This document shows positions 22,608 to 33,797 of a DNA stretch of 64,000 nucleotides, one piece after another (within the stretch, counting starts at the first letter, position 1; each line of letters opens with the position of its first letter). The translations under genes and the position numbers were made by a program. Origin of the DNA: Linnemannia hyalina (Eukaryota; Mortierellomycota; Mortierellomycetes; Mortierellales; Mortierellaceae); contig JAHRHY010000004.1 in assembly GCA_019671135.1 (NCBI GenBank), forward strand, positions 620,001-684,000, given 5' to 3'. The notes under the pieces were generated by a model. That model worked only from the letters and a program-made list of their open reading frames with translations, did not search any database and was not told the DNA's origin.

Positions 22608-23650
22608 ATGTCATCTCTCGCCGAAGTCGTTGCACAAATCATGTTCAAAAAATCAAACTCTGCCCCACCCAAACCACCTACCCAAACTCGACAACAGCTC
22701 CAACAGCAAAAACAATACCCCCTCTCGACCACGATCTGCTGCCTCAGTCTTCACGACACCGACAAGATCCGTCTCATCAACGCGCCCCGGTCCCAGTCTC
22801 TCATCAGCCCACTCCGCCAGGCGATCGTGAATACCTGGAACCAGTCCATCAAACACGAGACCACCCTTGAGCAATGCGATGGATACGAGTTCAAGCTCAA
22901 GGGCAAACCGTGGGGACCCCAATCTCCTAAAGCTGGTCCGCCTGTTGCCTCGACAAATTTGGTCCTTGCTCTCTCGAAGGTTATGGAGCAGGCAGGGTGG
23001 TCGTTGATCATTGCGTCGAATGTGAGCCACATCAGGGAAGAGAAGGACTCGTTGTTCTTTGAGCGTGTGGGGGATCCGCTGTTGTCGTCATCGAGGGAGA
23101 GAGAGCCGGATGAGATGACCCTTATAGGTGACTTTGAGCACAGGGACAGGAAGAATAAGGAGGGAGGTGTTGGCTCGTTCGTTGTCGAGTTGTTAGGGTA
23201 CGATACTATCCATGTCACTGAAGCTCCTGCCGCCATTATCGACCCTCTTCGCCTTGCTATCCTCAAGCACTGGACACAAGGGTAAGTTCATTCAAAGCGA
23301 AAGTCATTTTCCTTGCAGCTCTCATGCACATGATCAAAGACAGTCATATTGCTAAATGCATTTTTTTTCTTCCTCCGAATTCTATGCATAGAATCGAGAA
23401 GGAAGGCTCCAAGGGAAGCACACACGAGTTCACGTTGACAGGCTGCCCATTCCGGACATGGGGGTCAGAGACCAGCATTGAGACAGTGATGATGATGATC
23501 CAAATGTGGGAGAATATGCGCCAGTTTGGGTTCAAGTTGGACGAGTCGGTGGATCGAAATGCTGTCGGGAAGACAAAGCAGGACAAGAAGGTGAAGGTGG
23601 AGAAGCAAGTCGTCGATTCTTGGGTGCTCCAACGCTTCGAGCAGATGTAG
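22608..23650 (+). CDS. Unrecognised protein with internal domain duplication
   Basis: Exon 1 is 22608-23281 (donor GTAAGT) and exon 2 is 23392-23650 (acceptor GCATAG), giving 310 residues. The first in-frame ATG was taken; the open frame extends upstream only through non-ATG codons. The protein shows two related halves: APRSQSLISPLRQAIVNTW followed by YEFKLKGKPW, and APAAIIDPLRLAILKHWTQG followed by HEFTLTGCPFRTW. Each half then has a predicted helix with Trp (GWSLIIASNVS in the first, MWENMRQFGF in the second). This suggests a duplicated alpha/beta domain of about 110 residues. A Pro/Gln-rich stretch (residues 18-36) precedes the first repeat. No signal peptide or membrane segment. The two exons join in phase and restore the second repeat across the junction, which supports the model. 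I do not recognise the family. Confidence 0.8.
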
Positions 23651-24650
23651 TGGTTTATGGAAGGATGAGCTTGGAGAGAAGCAGACTGGAAGAGTTGTGG
23701 TGATGGTCGTGGTATGGACGAACGAGATGACTTTTTTAAACAGAAAGAAATAAAAAATCAACTGCCACGGTACTCGTGGCAGCGCCTGTTTTTTTATATG
23801 TTGATTGTTTTATCGATGTGTATCTGTTCTTGAATGGAAGATGTGTTTGCTTATAGAGGCGCGTTTATTAAGTATGTCTTCTCTGCATGCTAGGGACTGA
23901 GTCTTGTATTGTGTGGAAACGAGGGTGGTGATGTGAAGGATGTTGATAAAGCAAGATCTCAAGATGACTGAACTACACCACAGCAAAATACGGTCGTGGG
24001 ATTACAAGTAGTCGGGGTCGCACTATCCGTTGGGAGAGTGGATGGTACAAAGGGCGTACCCTCTCGATTGGTAAGGTATTCCTTGTACTTGGTCCTGAAG
24101 CGCTGACAGCCTCACTTGAGAGCATTTGCACATTACCGGGTGTACGTGCTTTAATTCTTTTTTTCTTTTCTTCTCTTTCGTACCAGATTACTGGGCGCAG
24201 TGAGGTAATGTTCTCCGCTGAAGATCCTTCAACAACGCGGTTGACAGAGAACGATGCAAAAACGGATTGGATCTCCGTGTTCGCTTTTGAGCTCTGAGCA
24301 CGTGTAGAACTAATAGACGCCCTCTTTGAAGAAAAAAAAAAAAAACTTTATTCGCCTCCTTCTTCTCATGTTGTTTGGTTTTGCTACTTATCTTCTTTTT
24401 TACTTCTTCGTGGTTGTTCATAGATACCTGTCCTTTGAAGAACGCGTTATAGTACATACTAAGGACTACTTCGCTAAAACCACCTTTTATCACTCTGCGA
24501 CCGAATCATCATGGCATCTATTTGCGCATATTGGTACGTGTTCTATGAATACAGGTAAGTCAGGGATACCATTAGGGTATGGGCATATCTCAGGGCTTGA
24601 TCGAGTACATTATATGGTGTTGATGGTAAAGGATACTGATATGCATACTA
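23651..24650. other. Intergenic, no supported gene
   Basis: Contains an inverted repeat (CTGCCACGGTACTCGTGGCAG, about 23762-23782) just after the gene end, which could act in 3' end formation. Frames further on lack motifs. Confidence 0.4.
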
Positions 24651-26672
24651 TTACGCTATTGCCAGCTCCGCGGACTCTTGGCGCTCAACCTCTGGCGAGT
24701 CTTGTGACGACGGTTGTGTAATGTCACTAGGATACGCCGGGGCGCTGGGGGTGTACAAATCTGTGCTTTCCGGTGAACCATTATGTGCTACATATGGCAT
24801 CGATTCCGATGACCTCCTTAGAGTTGTAGGTGTTGCTATGGCCCCTGATCCTGGTTCTGATTCTGGAACTTCGGACGCCTTTGGCTCGCCTTGATTCGAT
24901 ACTGTCGTAACAACATTGGGCCGAGGATGGATTGAGAACTGAGTAGCTCGAGTCTGCTCCTGCACCACTCTTATCTTTTCCTGTAATACTTTCAACTCCT
25001 CCTGCATGTGCTCGAGTATAGGTGTGATAGGCGCCATAGGAAGGATGTCGGTAAATCCTGCCTGTCCTCCTGTGTAGTTGCTGTAGGAGTACTTTCCTTC
25101 CATGAACAAATAATTAGGTCCGCCATCGTCTCCTATCTTCTCAAATGAAACGCTGATGTTGTCATCTTCATCAGGAAAGGATTGGTACTTGTCAGCAGTG
25201 GTGTTGATGGTGTTGTCCCTGTTCCTACGGTTCCGGTACCTCCTGATAAGTAAAAAAAGAATTCCTGCTATGACGACGATAACCCTAAACGGCGATGCCC
25301 CAGATGCCTCCTGATGATAGCGCTGACGACGACGACGACTCCGGCGTAGGCTGTGGTAGAGACGGTGGATTTGGGTTGCTGCGCACGGGATCTGTAACAT
25401 TGACCGCCTTGATCAGATGCGTGTATCGAAATCCATTATCGTTGCCAAAGGCGTATATCTCCTTGTGCCTCCGGATCAATGCAAAAGTCGACGCTCCTGG
25501 CCTCGTTCCAATGGGTACAAAGTAGTCCATGTTGACAACATCGGCATTAAATTGCACTTCCGAGCTTAAGACAAGGGACGTGCTGGGACTTAATCGTGTA
25601 GAGTGTGCTTGGGTAAGACCCGCTGTACTGCAACAAGTGGAGCGAGAGGATAAATAGATAAATGTAGTCAGACGACACGATGGACGGATTGAAGTTATAT
25701 TTCGTTCCCAGGGTACAATCACCTCTTTTGCTTCTTACTTCTTCTCCGCAGACCAAGGTTAAGGAACCGTGATTGACGTAGACAATTGGTTTGGAGAATA
25801 GTAGCAGGATGGAACGTCGAAGGGAGCTGGAAAGAGCACAGTGGTATTGTAACGTGTGCTGGCAGGTATTGCTGGACTGACGTTTGCGGGAGAGAATCTT
25901 GACAGGAGAGGAGCGATCCTATTGTTTGCTCCTAAACCATAGGTGTAGAGATTCCCGTTGCCAATCGGCAGGTCTTGTATTGATTTCCCCTGGAGTGTGC
26001 TGTTCTATCAGAAAGATTGCAGTACAGGTCAGTTGTGAACAAAACAATAGGGAAGCCCGTAGTATGCTCGCTCGTAACGAATAAAAATTCTGTCTTTACC
26101 ATGTTCCAGACAGGCATTGGTGCCAGGGTCATCGTAGGTTCGTTGAGAGTCGCCAGAGTGATGGTGTTGTTCGTGTCGGAGAGAGACGAAATGGACGAGC
26201 ATGGCACCCGCATTGCTGTTTGTATATCCCAGAGCATATCTGTTGAACGGTTCCGACCAGCTGAACCCATCGGTGACACTGATGTTTGCCTATGCTCCAC
26301 GTCCATTGTAGTCGGCCCTGGGTTCCATTGTTCCTGCTGGATCGTATCAAATTCCGAAAGGTACCATGGTGCCGACAAGGGAAGTTGTCGATGTGTATCG
26401 ACCAAACGTGGTGAAGACACCCAGTGCGTTCATCGTGCAGGTGTATCCACGCCATTGTCCAAACCAGGGTGTCCGCTCAGTTTGGAGCCATCGAGCCTGG
26501 AAACGACGGGCCAATTAAGGTCCCCAAGGGAGGTTGGGTTGGTGTTTGACTTGACCAAGACGGCGCCTTGGGGCTGGAGAAGAGTGGAGTTGTAGTCTTC
26601 TGCGTACGCGAATCCGAAGAAAGTTGTTGCATCTGGATCTGTTGGTACGCAAAGGAGGTTAAGGACTCCCAT
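24651..26672 (-). pseudogene. Broken single-pass membrane protein (family copy b)
   Basis: Starts with ATG at 26672 and MGVLNLLCVPTDPDATTFFG. Exon 1 then shifts frame near 26445 and carries a TGA at 26349-26347, where paralogues have Arg (GIRYDP). It has a TAG at 26292-26290 where paralogues have Trp, and a further shift near 26200. Both stops are single transitions (CGA to TGA, TGG to TAG). The middle exon remains recognisable (YVNHGSLTLVCGEE, then a GTAAGA donor near 25735). The last exon codes for MDYFVPIGTRPGASTFALI, shifts frame near 25290 at the membrane segment (VIVVIAGILFLLI), and ends at 24651 with a tail containing LPMAPITPIL and QFSIHPRPN. Closest relative in the window: copy a. 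Confidence 0.8.
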
Positions 26673-27599
26673 TCCCGAAAGTTGTCAGTGATGGCGGCGG
26701 CGATGATGGCGGTGATGTCCCTCGAGTAAGATTGTAAGACAAGTGAGTGCGAATCAGAGGAAGGATGGCGAAAAAGTGAGAGAAGGCAGAAGAGGACAAG
26801 GGTTCGACCTTCCCTCTTTTCTCTCTTTCCAATCGGTGAGCCCATTTGATTTTTATTTCTGCAGAACTTCCTCCTATGAACAAACACACGCATCCATATT
26901 AGACCCGTTATACCCCTCCGTCGTAATTGACACTTTTTTCACTTCTTCACGACGGCAGTACTTGCCCCGGGGCACACAACAAGGAGGAGTGATCTTCGTC
27001 GTCGAATACCAGCCTATTTTTGAGACTAATAGAGAGTGTATCGATCCTTGATGCTTGATCACTCAAAGATCAATCCATTTTATGAGAGGTCATTTGATTG
27101 TTCTCTAATCATTGAGGTCGAGGGCGCTCATTCTGTGATGTTGTTGCTCTTGGTGGTGGTGATGGCGATGTTCGTTCTTGAAATGAGTGAGTGAAGGTGT
27201 GAATGAGAAAAGTGAGATATGAATGAAGGTAATGAAATCAAAAAATAAAGGGAAAGACGAGTGGGAACATAGAAAACGTACTTGAAAAGGGTGGAAGGGA
27301 GAAAGCAGGAGAAAGAGCGGTTTTTTAGTTATTTATTTCATCAAGCACACAGCGCTCACCTTCTTGTAGCACGCTCGTTTGATGAACGTTTACTTCCCCG
27401 TTCACCACCCCGTCCATCATGATTGGCCCTGTTTCTTTTCTTCCTACTTCGCCCAACACTCACCGAGACTATGGAGTAGCTTGGAAATGAGTTTGAAAGT
27501 CGATCATACACGTCTTGAAAGAACATTGACCAGTAAGACGACAAAGACGGAATTACGGAATCAAATTAAGCGTTAAAGTAGAAAGAAAGATAGAGTAAC
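26673..27599. other. Intergenic between family copies b and c
   Basis: No gene recognised. The 5' flank of copy b (to about 26900) is pyrimidine-rich on the minus strand. The rest has only short unsupported frames. Confidence 0.45.
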
Positions 27600-29776
27600 C
27601 TAAGAGCTTGGACGTGTACTGTGGGGGACAGAAGGTGGCGACGACAGCGGTGTAGATGCAGACGGTGCAGGGTTATCGACAGAGTGTTGAGAAACAATCG
27701 CTTCTGGTTCTTGTGGCGACTGTGCTGCTGCAGTGCTCGAAAAGGCGGTAGCAACAACAGAAGAGCCGCCTGCGCTGAGTGTCGGAGTGTTTATACTGCT
27801 GGATGGTCGTATGGCTGGGACGAATGGTGTTGGCTGCCACACTGCCTGTGGTGCTCCTGACGATCCGGAATAGGATACTGGTGGGCTAGAGGTGGCTGGC
27901 TCTGTACTGTAGGCGGTCGTGACATAGTTAGGCCGAGGGTGGGATGAGAACTGTAATGCTTGCATCTGGTCCTGGTAGGTTTGATGTTGTTGCGGCACAG
28001 GTGTAATGGGTGCCATAGGTAGGATGGTTGTGGGTGCTGGTTGTCCTGAGGGATATGTGGTAGAGGCAGGGGGCTGTCCCGGAAGGGGGTAATAATTGGG
28101 TCCGCCGGTTTGACCTGGTTGTTGAGGGTAGACGTAGTTGTTGGTGTTATTGAGTGGAGGAATGTATGGCAGGGGCTTGTCGGGGGTGGCATTCGTGGCC
28201 TTCGCGGCCTTCGCAGTCCTGGCTCTCATGGTGAGCCAAACCATCAGCCCTAGGAGAAAACCCCCTCCAGCAATCACTCCAATAATCGCACCTGCTGGCG
28301 AAGAATCGCCCTGAGAACTTGAGGAGCCTGTTGGTGGTGTCCTGGGGTTCGGGTTGTAGCCAACAGGGTCCGTGATGTTGACTTTGTTGATCTCGTGGGT
28401 GTATCTGGTCCCGTTGTCGTTGCCGAAAACATACATTTTACTATACTGCTTCATCAGCGCAAACGATGTTGGGCTTGTTCCATCTCCAAGGGGTACGAAA
28501 AAGTCCATGTTGATAGCTGAGTTGGTAAAATTGGCGACGGGAGGTCCTGTGCTGTTGGCATTATCGGGGTCGTTGATTTTGTATATAGCACTATTGCGTG
28601 AAGAGCCCTATAATGAAAGAGTAAAATATGGATTAGAGGGGGTATTAACGACGGCGGTAAGAAAACAACGCCAAAAAAGACCCCCTATTTTGGTGTGAAC
28701 TTTTCATGCCTTAGTAGAGTATGCCACTTACTAGTAGAGAAGAGATCAACGTTAAAGTATTCTGGTAGGTGTAGATATATACTCCCCGAGAATAAAGGTT
28801 GGGGTAGACTTGACTCGCGTTGTAGATCTTTCCGACGGGCGTGGTGGGACTGATGGTGGCGAGAGGGAAACCGGTCAGGCAGGAATATCCACCGCACAAA
28901 GACCCATAGGCCGAAGAGAGTCCGCCGTAGGTATAGAGGTGGTTGTTGCCAACACCAATTGCCGTGACTGTTCCATGCATCGTTTTGTTCTATTTGAAAA
29001 GGATAGAGTCAGTACTGTAGAATAACATGAACAACAGTAGATCATGTAATCAAATATGGAGTGATAATGCGCAGACTTACTAGAACCCAAGTGCCGGCGG
29101 CGGTCAAGATCTTGGTAGCCTCGTCCACCTTTGCAACGTATATTGTGTTTTCATTGCTGCTGAGGACCGTGTGAACGAGGTCGGTTGTTCCGCCATTGTT
29201 AACGTATCTTAATATATGCTGGGCGCTTGTAACTGCCCAGTTGTAAGCCTTGTCAATCGTCACGTTCATCCATGCTCCAGAACCCTGAAAGTTGTAATTG
29301 GCGTCCATTGTTCCAGCAGGGTCGTATCGGATACCAAAAGTTATTTCCGGGTTACTGTATAGTTCGCTATCGCGGGCCCAACCGAACATCGTGAAGACCC
29401 CCTGGGCACTTATTGCGCAAGAAAATTGGGCATACATGTCCACGGCGGTCCCTGTCATGTTTTTGCTGTTGATCTTGGAGACCAAGGACCAGGTAAGCGT
29501 ACTTCCCGAGGTAGGGTTGGCGTTGGACTTGACGAGGACGTTGTGGCTGCAAGAGCTGCTGCAGTCGTAGCTATTTGCATACGCAAACCCATAGAAGGCC
29601 GTCGAGTCCGGGTCTGTGGTAAGGCAAACGATGTCGAGGACGCCCATTCTGGAATCCTGTTGGTGATGGACGAATGTTGCTGTTACCGAATGAGGGTTGG
29701 GTGAATGAGATGGAAATGAGAAGGAGTGGAGTGAAGAGGTCACAGTAAGAAAAAGGAAAAAAGGAGAAATAAGCAT
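27600..29776 (-). CDS. Single-pass membrane protein, intact family member (copy c)
   Basis: Three exons: 29776-29081 (donor GTAAGT), 28989-28732 (acceptor AAATAG, donor GTAAGT) and 28607-27600 (acceptor TTATAG). All junctions are phase 0, giving 653 residues. The first ATG provides a plausible signal peptide (MLISPFFLFLTVTSSLHSFS). The family-conserved start MGVLDIVCLTTDPD lies 43 residues downstream and is an alternative. The ectodomain has several N-glycosylation sequons and recurring blocks (FYGFAYA, VFTMFGW, GIRYDPAGTMD, LYTYGGL), which may indicate a beta-propeller-like fold (inference). One transmembrane helix (AGAIIGVIAGGGFLLGLMVW) follows, then basic residues and a tail of about 230 residues rich in Pro/Gln/Ser with LPMAPITPVP and QFSSHPRPN. 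Function unknown; the layout suits a cell-surface receptor or sensor. Neighbours b and d are decayed relatives. Confidence 0.85.
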
Positions 29777-29989
29777 CGACTCTGACGGCAGTTGGTTGGA
29801 GAGGAGTCGAAAATGTCACTAGCATAGAAATGAGAGCCCACACGCCGTCTTTTCCTCGATGGGATTTCCACCTACCGTCTCGAGGGGCCTGCTACTCACA
29901 AACAATCAAAACATAAGGATACACCACATTGCACATGCACTAACACACCAGAGCATTCTCTAGAAGTAACTTATATTACAGGGAGAGCA

Positions 29990-31032
29990 TCAATTATGTA
30001 CATCGGGGATAATGTCGGGACTAGGTCTGGAGTCCTGAGGAATCGAAGGTAGAGAAGGTAATGGCCTGGATGAACTGTTGGTAGAATTTTCAGCTCCATT
30101 CTGATGCATTTCGCTTGCGGATGCTGAAAAGGCTGTCCATGTGTGCACGAAAATGCGGCCGTGCTTGGACTTGGAGAGTGACTTAGAGCGGGAGTGGACA
30201 ATCTTGTGCTGCTGGCTGGTTGTGCGTGTGGGGCGAATGGCTTTGGTGGCCATGCTGCTTGGGGTGCTCCTGATCATCCTGGATAGGGTATTGGTGGGTT
30301 GGTGACTGCTGGTTCTGTGCTGTTGGCTGTTGTGACGACGTTAAAGTGAGGGTGGCTGGAGAACTGGAGTGCCTGCATCTAGTCCTGGTAGGTTTGTTGT
30401 TGTTGCAACACAGGTGTGATGGGCGCCATGGGGAGGACAGCTGTGAGCGCAGGCTGTCCCGGCCGGTATGTGGTGGTGGTGGTGGCAGGGTCCCTGTGGG
30501 GGGGGGGGGGGGGGAAGGGGGGGGGGGAGTATAATAATTAAGGTCGATGATTTGTCACGATTGTTGCTGTGGGTTGATATAGTTGCTGTCGACCTAAGGA
30601 TAGGCGAGGTGAGGCTTGTTGGCGGTTGTCGATGGAGTGCTGTTGGCATTGCTGGCCTTTATTGCCCTGAAGCGCCAGAACGCCAACCCTACAAGAAGGA
30701 GCAATCCTGTGATGCTTCTAATAATACCCCTCCGCCGGCGAAGAATCATCCATTCCTGAATTAGGTGATATCGAGCTAGGTTTCGAGATAATGCCGACAG
30801 GATCGCTAATATTTACCTTTGTGAGTAGGTGAGTGTATCTGAATCCATTATCGCTCCCGAAGACCTTCACGTCAACATACCTACTCACCATCAGCGCGAA
30901 CGATGTCGGACTCGTCCCATTGCCAAGGGGTACGAAGTTATTCATGCTAATAATCTCGTTGGTGAAGTTGGTGCGTAGTCTTATGCTGTTGGCATTGTTT
31001 GGATCCCTGACCGTGAAGAAAGAGCTGGGGGT
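29990..31032 (-). pseudogene. Broken membrane-protein gene, last exon only (copy d)
   Basis: Only the third exon is present. A CCCCCAG acceptor is followed near 31030 by SSFFTVRDPNNANS, then MNNFVPLGNGTSPTSFALM (nearly identical to copy c), then YTHLLTKVNISDPVG. The frame breaks at the membrane segment (about 30720), with stops in the tail including a TAG in the QTYQD-MQALQ block. The tail still shows QFSSHP and ends near 29990. It sits directly upstream of copy c in the same orientation, consistent with a tandem duplication that lost exons 1-2. Confidence 0.75.
30498..30527 (+). repeat. Poly-G tract
   Basis: Seventeen G, then AA, then eleven G, inside the tail of copy d. It could form a G-quadruplex. 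The length is prone to sequencing error. Confidence 0.9.
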
Positions 31033-32053
31033 GAGTAAGAGCTAGTCACACACGCACTAATATTATCTGCACAATCAAAACATCCTTGAAGTGAATGAAG
31101 GGAGGAAGTTGGAGAGAATTAAGCAAAAGTTGAGAGAGGATGAAGCAGCAGTGTCGGAGAATACTTCCTTTTTGAGAGCCCTGTCAACCACCCCTCTAGT
31201 TACACACGCACTCGCCCTTGCTCTTTGCCACCCAAGATGACGCAGTAATATTTGCATGCACGTGCCACGTGGTATAAAAGGCAATCTCCTCGGCCAAAAC
31301 TGTTGTTTTCTTTTCTTCTTTTTCTTCTTCACTCCTCTTTGGCCCCTCCTCTTGTCACCCACCTCTACCGTCTGGAAAACGCCGCTGGCCTGGTAAGAAA
31401 ACCACCTTCCTTCTCTTCCCTTTCCTTTCCTCCCTTTTCTTTCCTCCCTTTCCTCTCCTCCCTTTCTCAGGAACAGAAAACGAAAGAGGGTGTGTCTGTG
31501 TTTCGCGTTGTATTTCCTCTCCCACACTTTCTTTCCCGTTCTACCTTCCTTTCCTCTTTGTTTTTCGTTGCTGAGTGCGCGTGTGCGTTGTTTTGTCCTA
31601 GTTTCTTCCTTCTTTCTTCGAGTTTCTGTGCTGCAGCACAAGCCTTGATTTCTTTTGTTCCTCCCTCGCCTTTTTCTGTGAGGGTGAGCGTTTGCGTCCG
31701 CACTGCTTATTTTGTTCCTTGCGCTCTTTAAGCTCTCCTCGTCGTTTCCCAGTTCCCACGCTCTCCGGCTTCTTTCTCTTTTGATTTATTTGGCTTTGCT
31801 TTCGTTTTGTTCCTTCCTTGTCATTTTCTGCGGCGACCGTTTGCATTCGCGAGGCCTTTTTGGGTTCCTTCTTCCCCTTCTTTACACAGCCCCACGGACG
31901 GTTTCCAGTTCCCACGCTCTCCTACTTCCTTTCTTACGTTCTTTACACAACTCCACGGTCCCCCTTTGTCCTTGAGTGATTGTGTCATCGTGGTTACGTG
32001 TATACTATGTACTAATCATCAGAGATTTAATTATTGCCATCCGTTTCGCTTTA
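31033..32053. other. Pyrimidine-rich intergenic DNA
   Basis: Strongly C/T-biased plus strand (31300-31950). The open frames on both strands are explained by this bias (Ser/Phe/Leu on plus, Lys/Glu/Arg on minus). There is a short partial repeat of TTCCCACGCTCTCC (31755 and 31909). No gene is supported. Confidence 0.6.
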
Positions 32054-32445
32054 GGGCAAGAGGGGGTGCAAGGAGGAATTCATCCCCTCCTCACCCTCAT
32101 GCCTGGGTCCACCAAGGATAGAGGGTGTAAGTAGAGTCGAGCGTTGCTCCTCCTTACACCCTCCCCCTGCTGAGACGAAAGGGTGCTAGGAGGAATAGGA
32201 CCCCTCCCTGCACCCGTGCCGCTGCCGAGATGAAAGGGTGTTAGGGGGAATTGAGCCCCCCCTTGCACCCACCCCAGTCAAGATGAAAGGGTGTTAGGAG
32301 GGATTGAGCCCCTCCTGGCACCCACCCCTGCTAGGATGAAGGGGTGTTAGGAGGAAATGAGACCCTCCTGGCACTCGCCCTAGCCAAGATGAAAGGGTGC
32401 TAGGAGGAAGTGAAGCCCTCCTTGCACCCGCCCCTGCCGTGTAGA
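32054..32445 (+). repeat. Tandem array of seven hairpin-forming units
   Basis: Units of about 60 bp each contain GGGTG(C/T)TAGGAGG - loop - CCTCC-TGCACCC, a near-perfect stem-loop. They are spaced by CCCCTGCC-AGATGAAA-type linkers. Stem changes on one arm are often matched on the other (for example GGGGG with CCCCC in the fourth unit). Confidence 0.85.
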
Positions 32446-32467
32446 CCGATACCTGGTAAGATGAATA

Positions 32468-32522
32468 CTTCCCTTCCCTTCACTTCCCTTCCCTTCCCTT
32501 CACTTCCCTTCCCTTCCCTTCA
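32468..32522 (+). repeat. (CCCTT)n microsatellite with CACTT interruptions
   Basis: Repeated CCCTT units broken regularly by CACTT, following the hairpin array. Confidence 0.95.
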
Positions 32523-33797
32523 AGCAACTGGAAAGAAAGTTGGTGCGTGCGTGGGTTGGTTATATTTTCTCGAGACATAATTTTGGTGGCGCGAACGTTT
32601 TATTAATCACAAAACTTACTTACCGTCGTATCACTTTAGTGACAAGAGGCAATCAGGAAGGGGTCAAGAGGAGTCACAACCTCCCTCCCCCTCATACTTA
32701 AGTGTCCGCAATCCCGACTTGGCATAGGTGGCCGCGTGCTTGGCCGTGTCAAGGGAGTGGGTGCGCCGGCATGGTGGTCGCCTTGGGGGCGTCTGGCCCT
32801 CCCAGCACTGACATATGCTGTTGGAGGAAGACGTAATGGGGGTGCTAATCTATGTGTCATTGCATGTCTTCTTTTTGTTAGGATGGGAGAGGCTATATGC
32901 CTATGATGATAGTTGCAGCAAGTCTTAGGCACCATGCCTATAATGGCACTTGCACCAAGTCTGAGGCGCTATGCCTATGATGACACCTGCACAAAATCTG
33001 AGGCCCCCGCTCAATGCGAGCTTTCTTTTTTTATGACATTATGAGGCATTGTAGGCAACTGAGAGCTTGCCCATTTTTTTTTGTTCTTTGCCCTTCATTT
33101 ACTGTTCTTTTTTTTTTTCTCTTTGTTTTTTTTTTTGCTCTTTGTTTTTATTTTGTTCCTGGCGTTTTTTGCTTTATTTTTTTGTTCTTGCTTTTCTTTA
33201 TTCTTTCTCTTGTGAGGCACTGTTGGCAACTGAGGGTAAACTTTTGCTCTACTAAAGCAAAGCTAGGCATTGGTACTCTCCACTTGCTGAGTAAGGGCCA
33301 AATCTGAGTAGACGAGGGAGATAGAAGAAGTGTTGGCAAGAGTGTGCGGAGGCGAAGGTGTAGTAGGAGCTTGGCGAATGCCTCGTGTGCGTCTTTAGTG
33401 TGAAGAAAGACATTGTCGAAGGAGGGCGTTGGAGGGAGAGTACCTTCACAAGGGTTTTTTTGGAACGGATGACGCCATTTTTTTTCAGGAAGCGAAACAT
33501 TGAATAAAGAATGTAAAGGGAGCGACGACGAAGATTAATAAAGAGAGGTGCAATTGTGAAGAGGAGGAGCAAAGTCGAGTTATTAGTGAGAATTACTTTG
33601 CCTGATTGAGACCAAGAAGATTATAACTAATGGTTCCTGAACGAACGTAATAAACAATGTTTAACCCAACTGAAAAAAAATGCCGCCGACTCTTCGCATT
33701 TCTTCTTGTTCTCCTTCTCCTGCGCCTTATCGTACTCTCAGATATCTTCTGTTTTGCAGTTGAAAAAGAGGGTGAAAGAGGTTGGATATCGAAATTT
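32523..33797. other. Intergenic with short tandem repeats and poly-T
   Basis: At 32893-33005 three copies of a roughly 45-bp unit (ATGCCTATGATG...GCA-CAAGTCTGAGGC) are seen. GAGGCA-TGT-GGCAACTGAG occurs at about 33043 and 33214, flanking a T-rich tract. TGGTGGCGCGAACG at about 32584 resembles an LTR-retrotransposon primer-binding site, but no LTR pair or retroelement protein was found. Confidence 0.5.

Noticed and set aside
31252..31915. Long frames on both strands (159 and 188 residues)
   Set aside because: They follow from extreme pyrimidine bias: Ser/Phe/Leu on one strand, Lys/Glu/Arg on the other. No ATG context or family match.
33014..33307. Hydrophobic Phe/Leu-rich frame
   Set aside because: Produced by poly-T tracts; not a plausible membrane protein.
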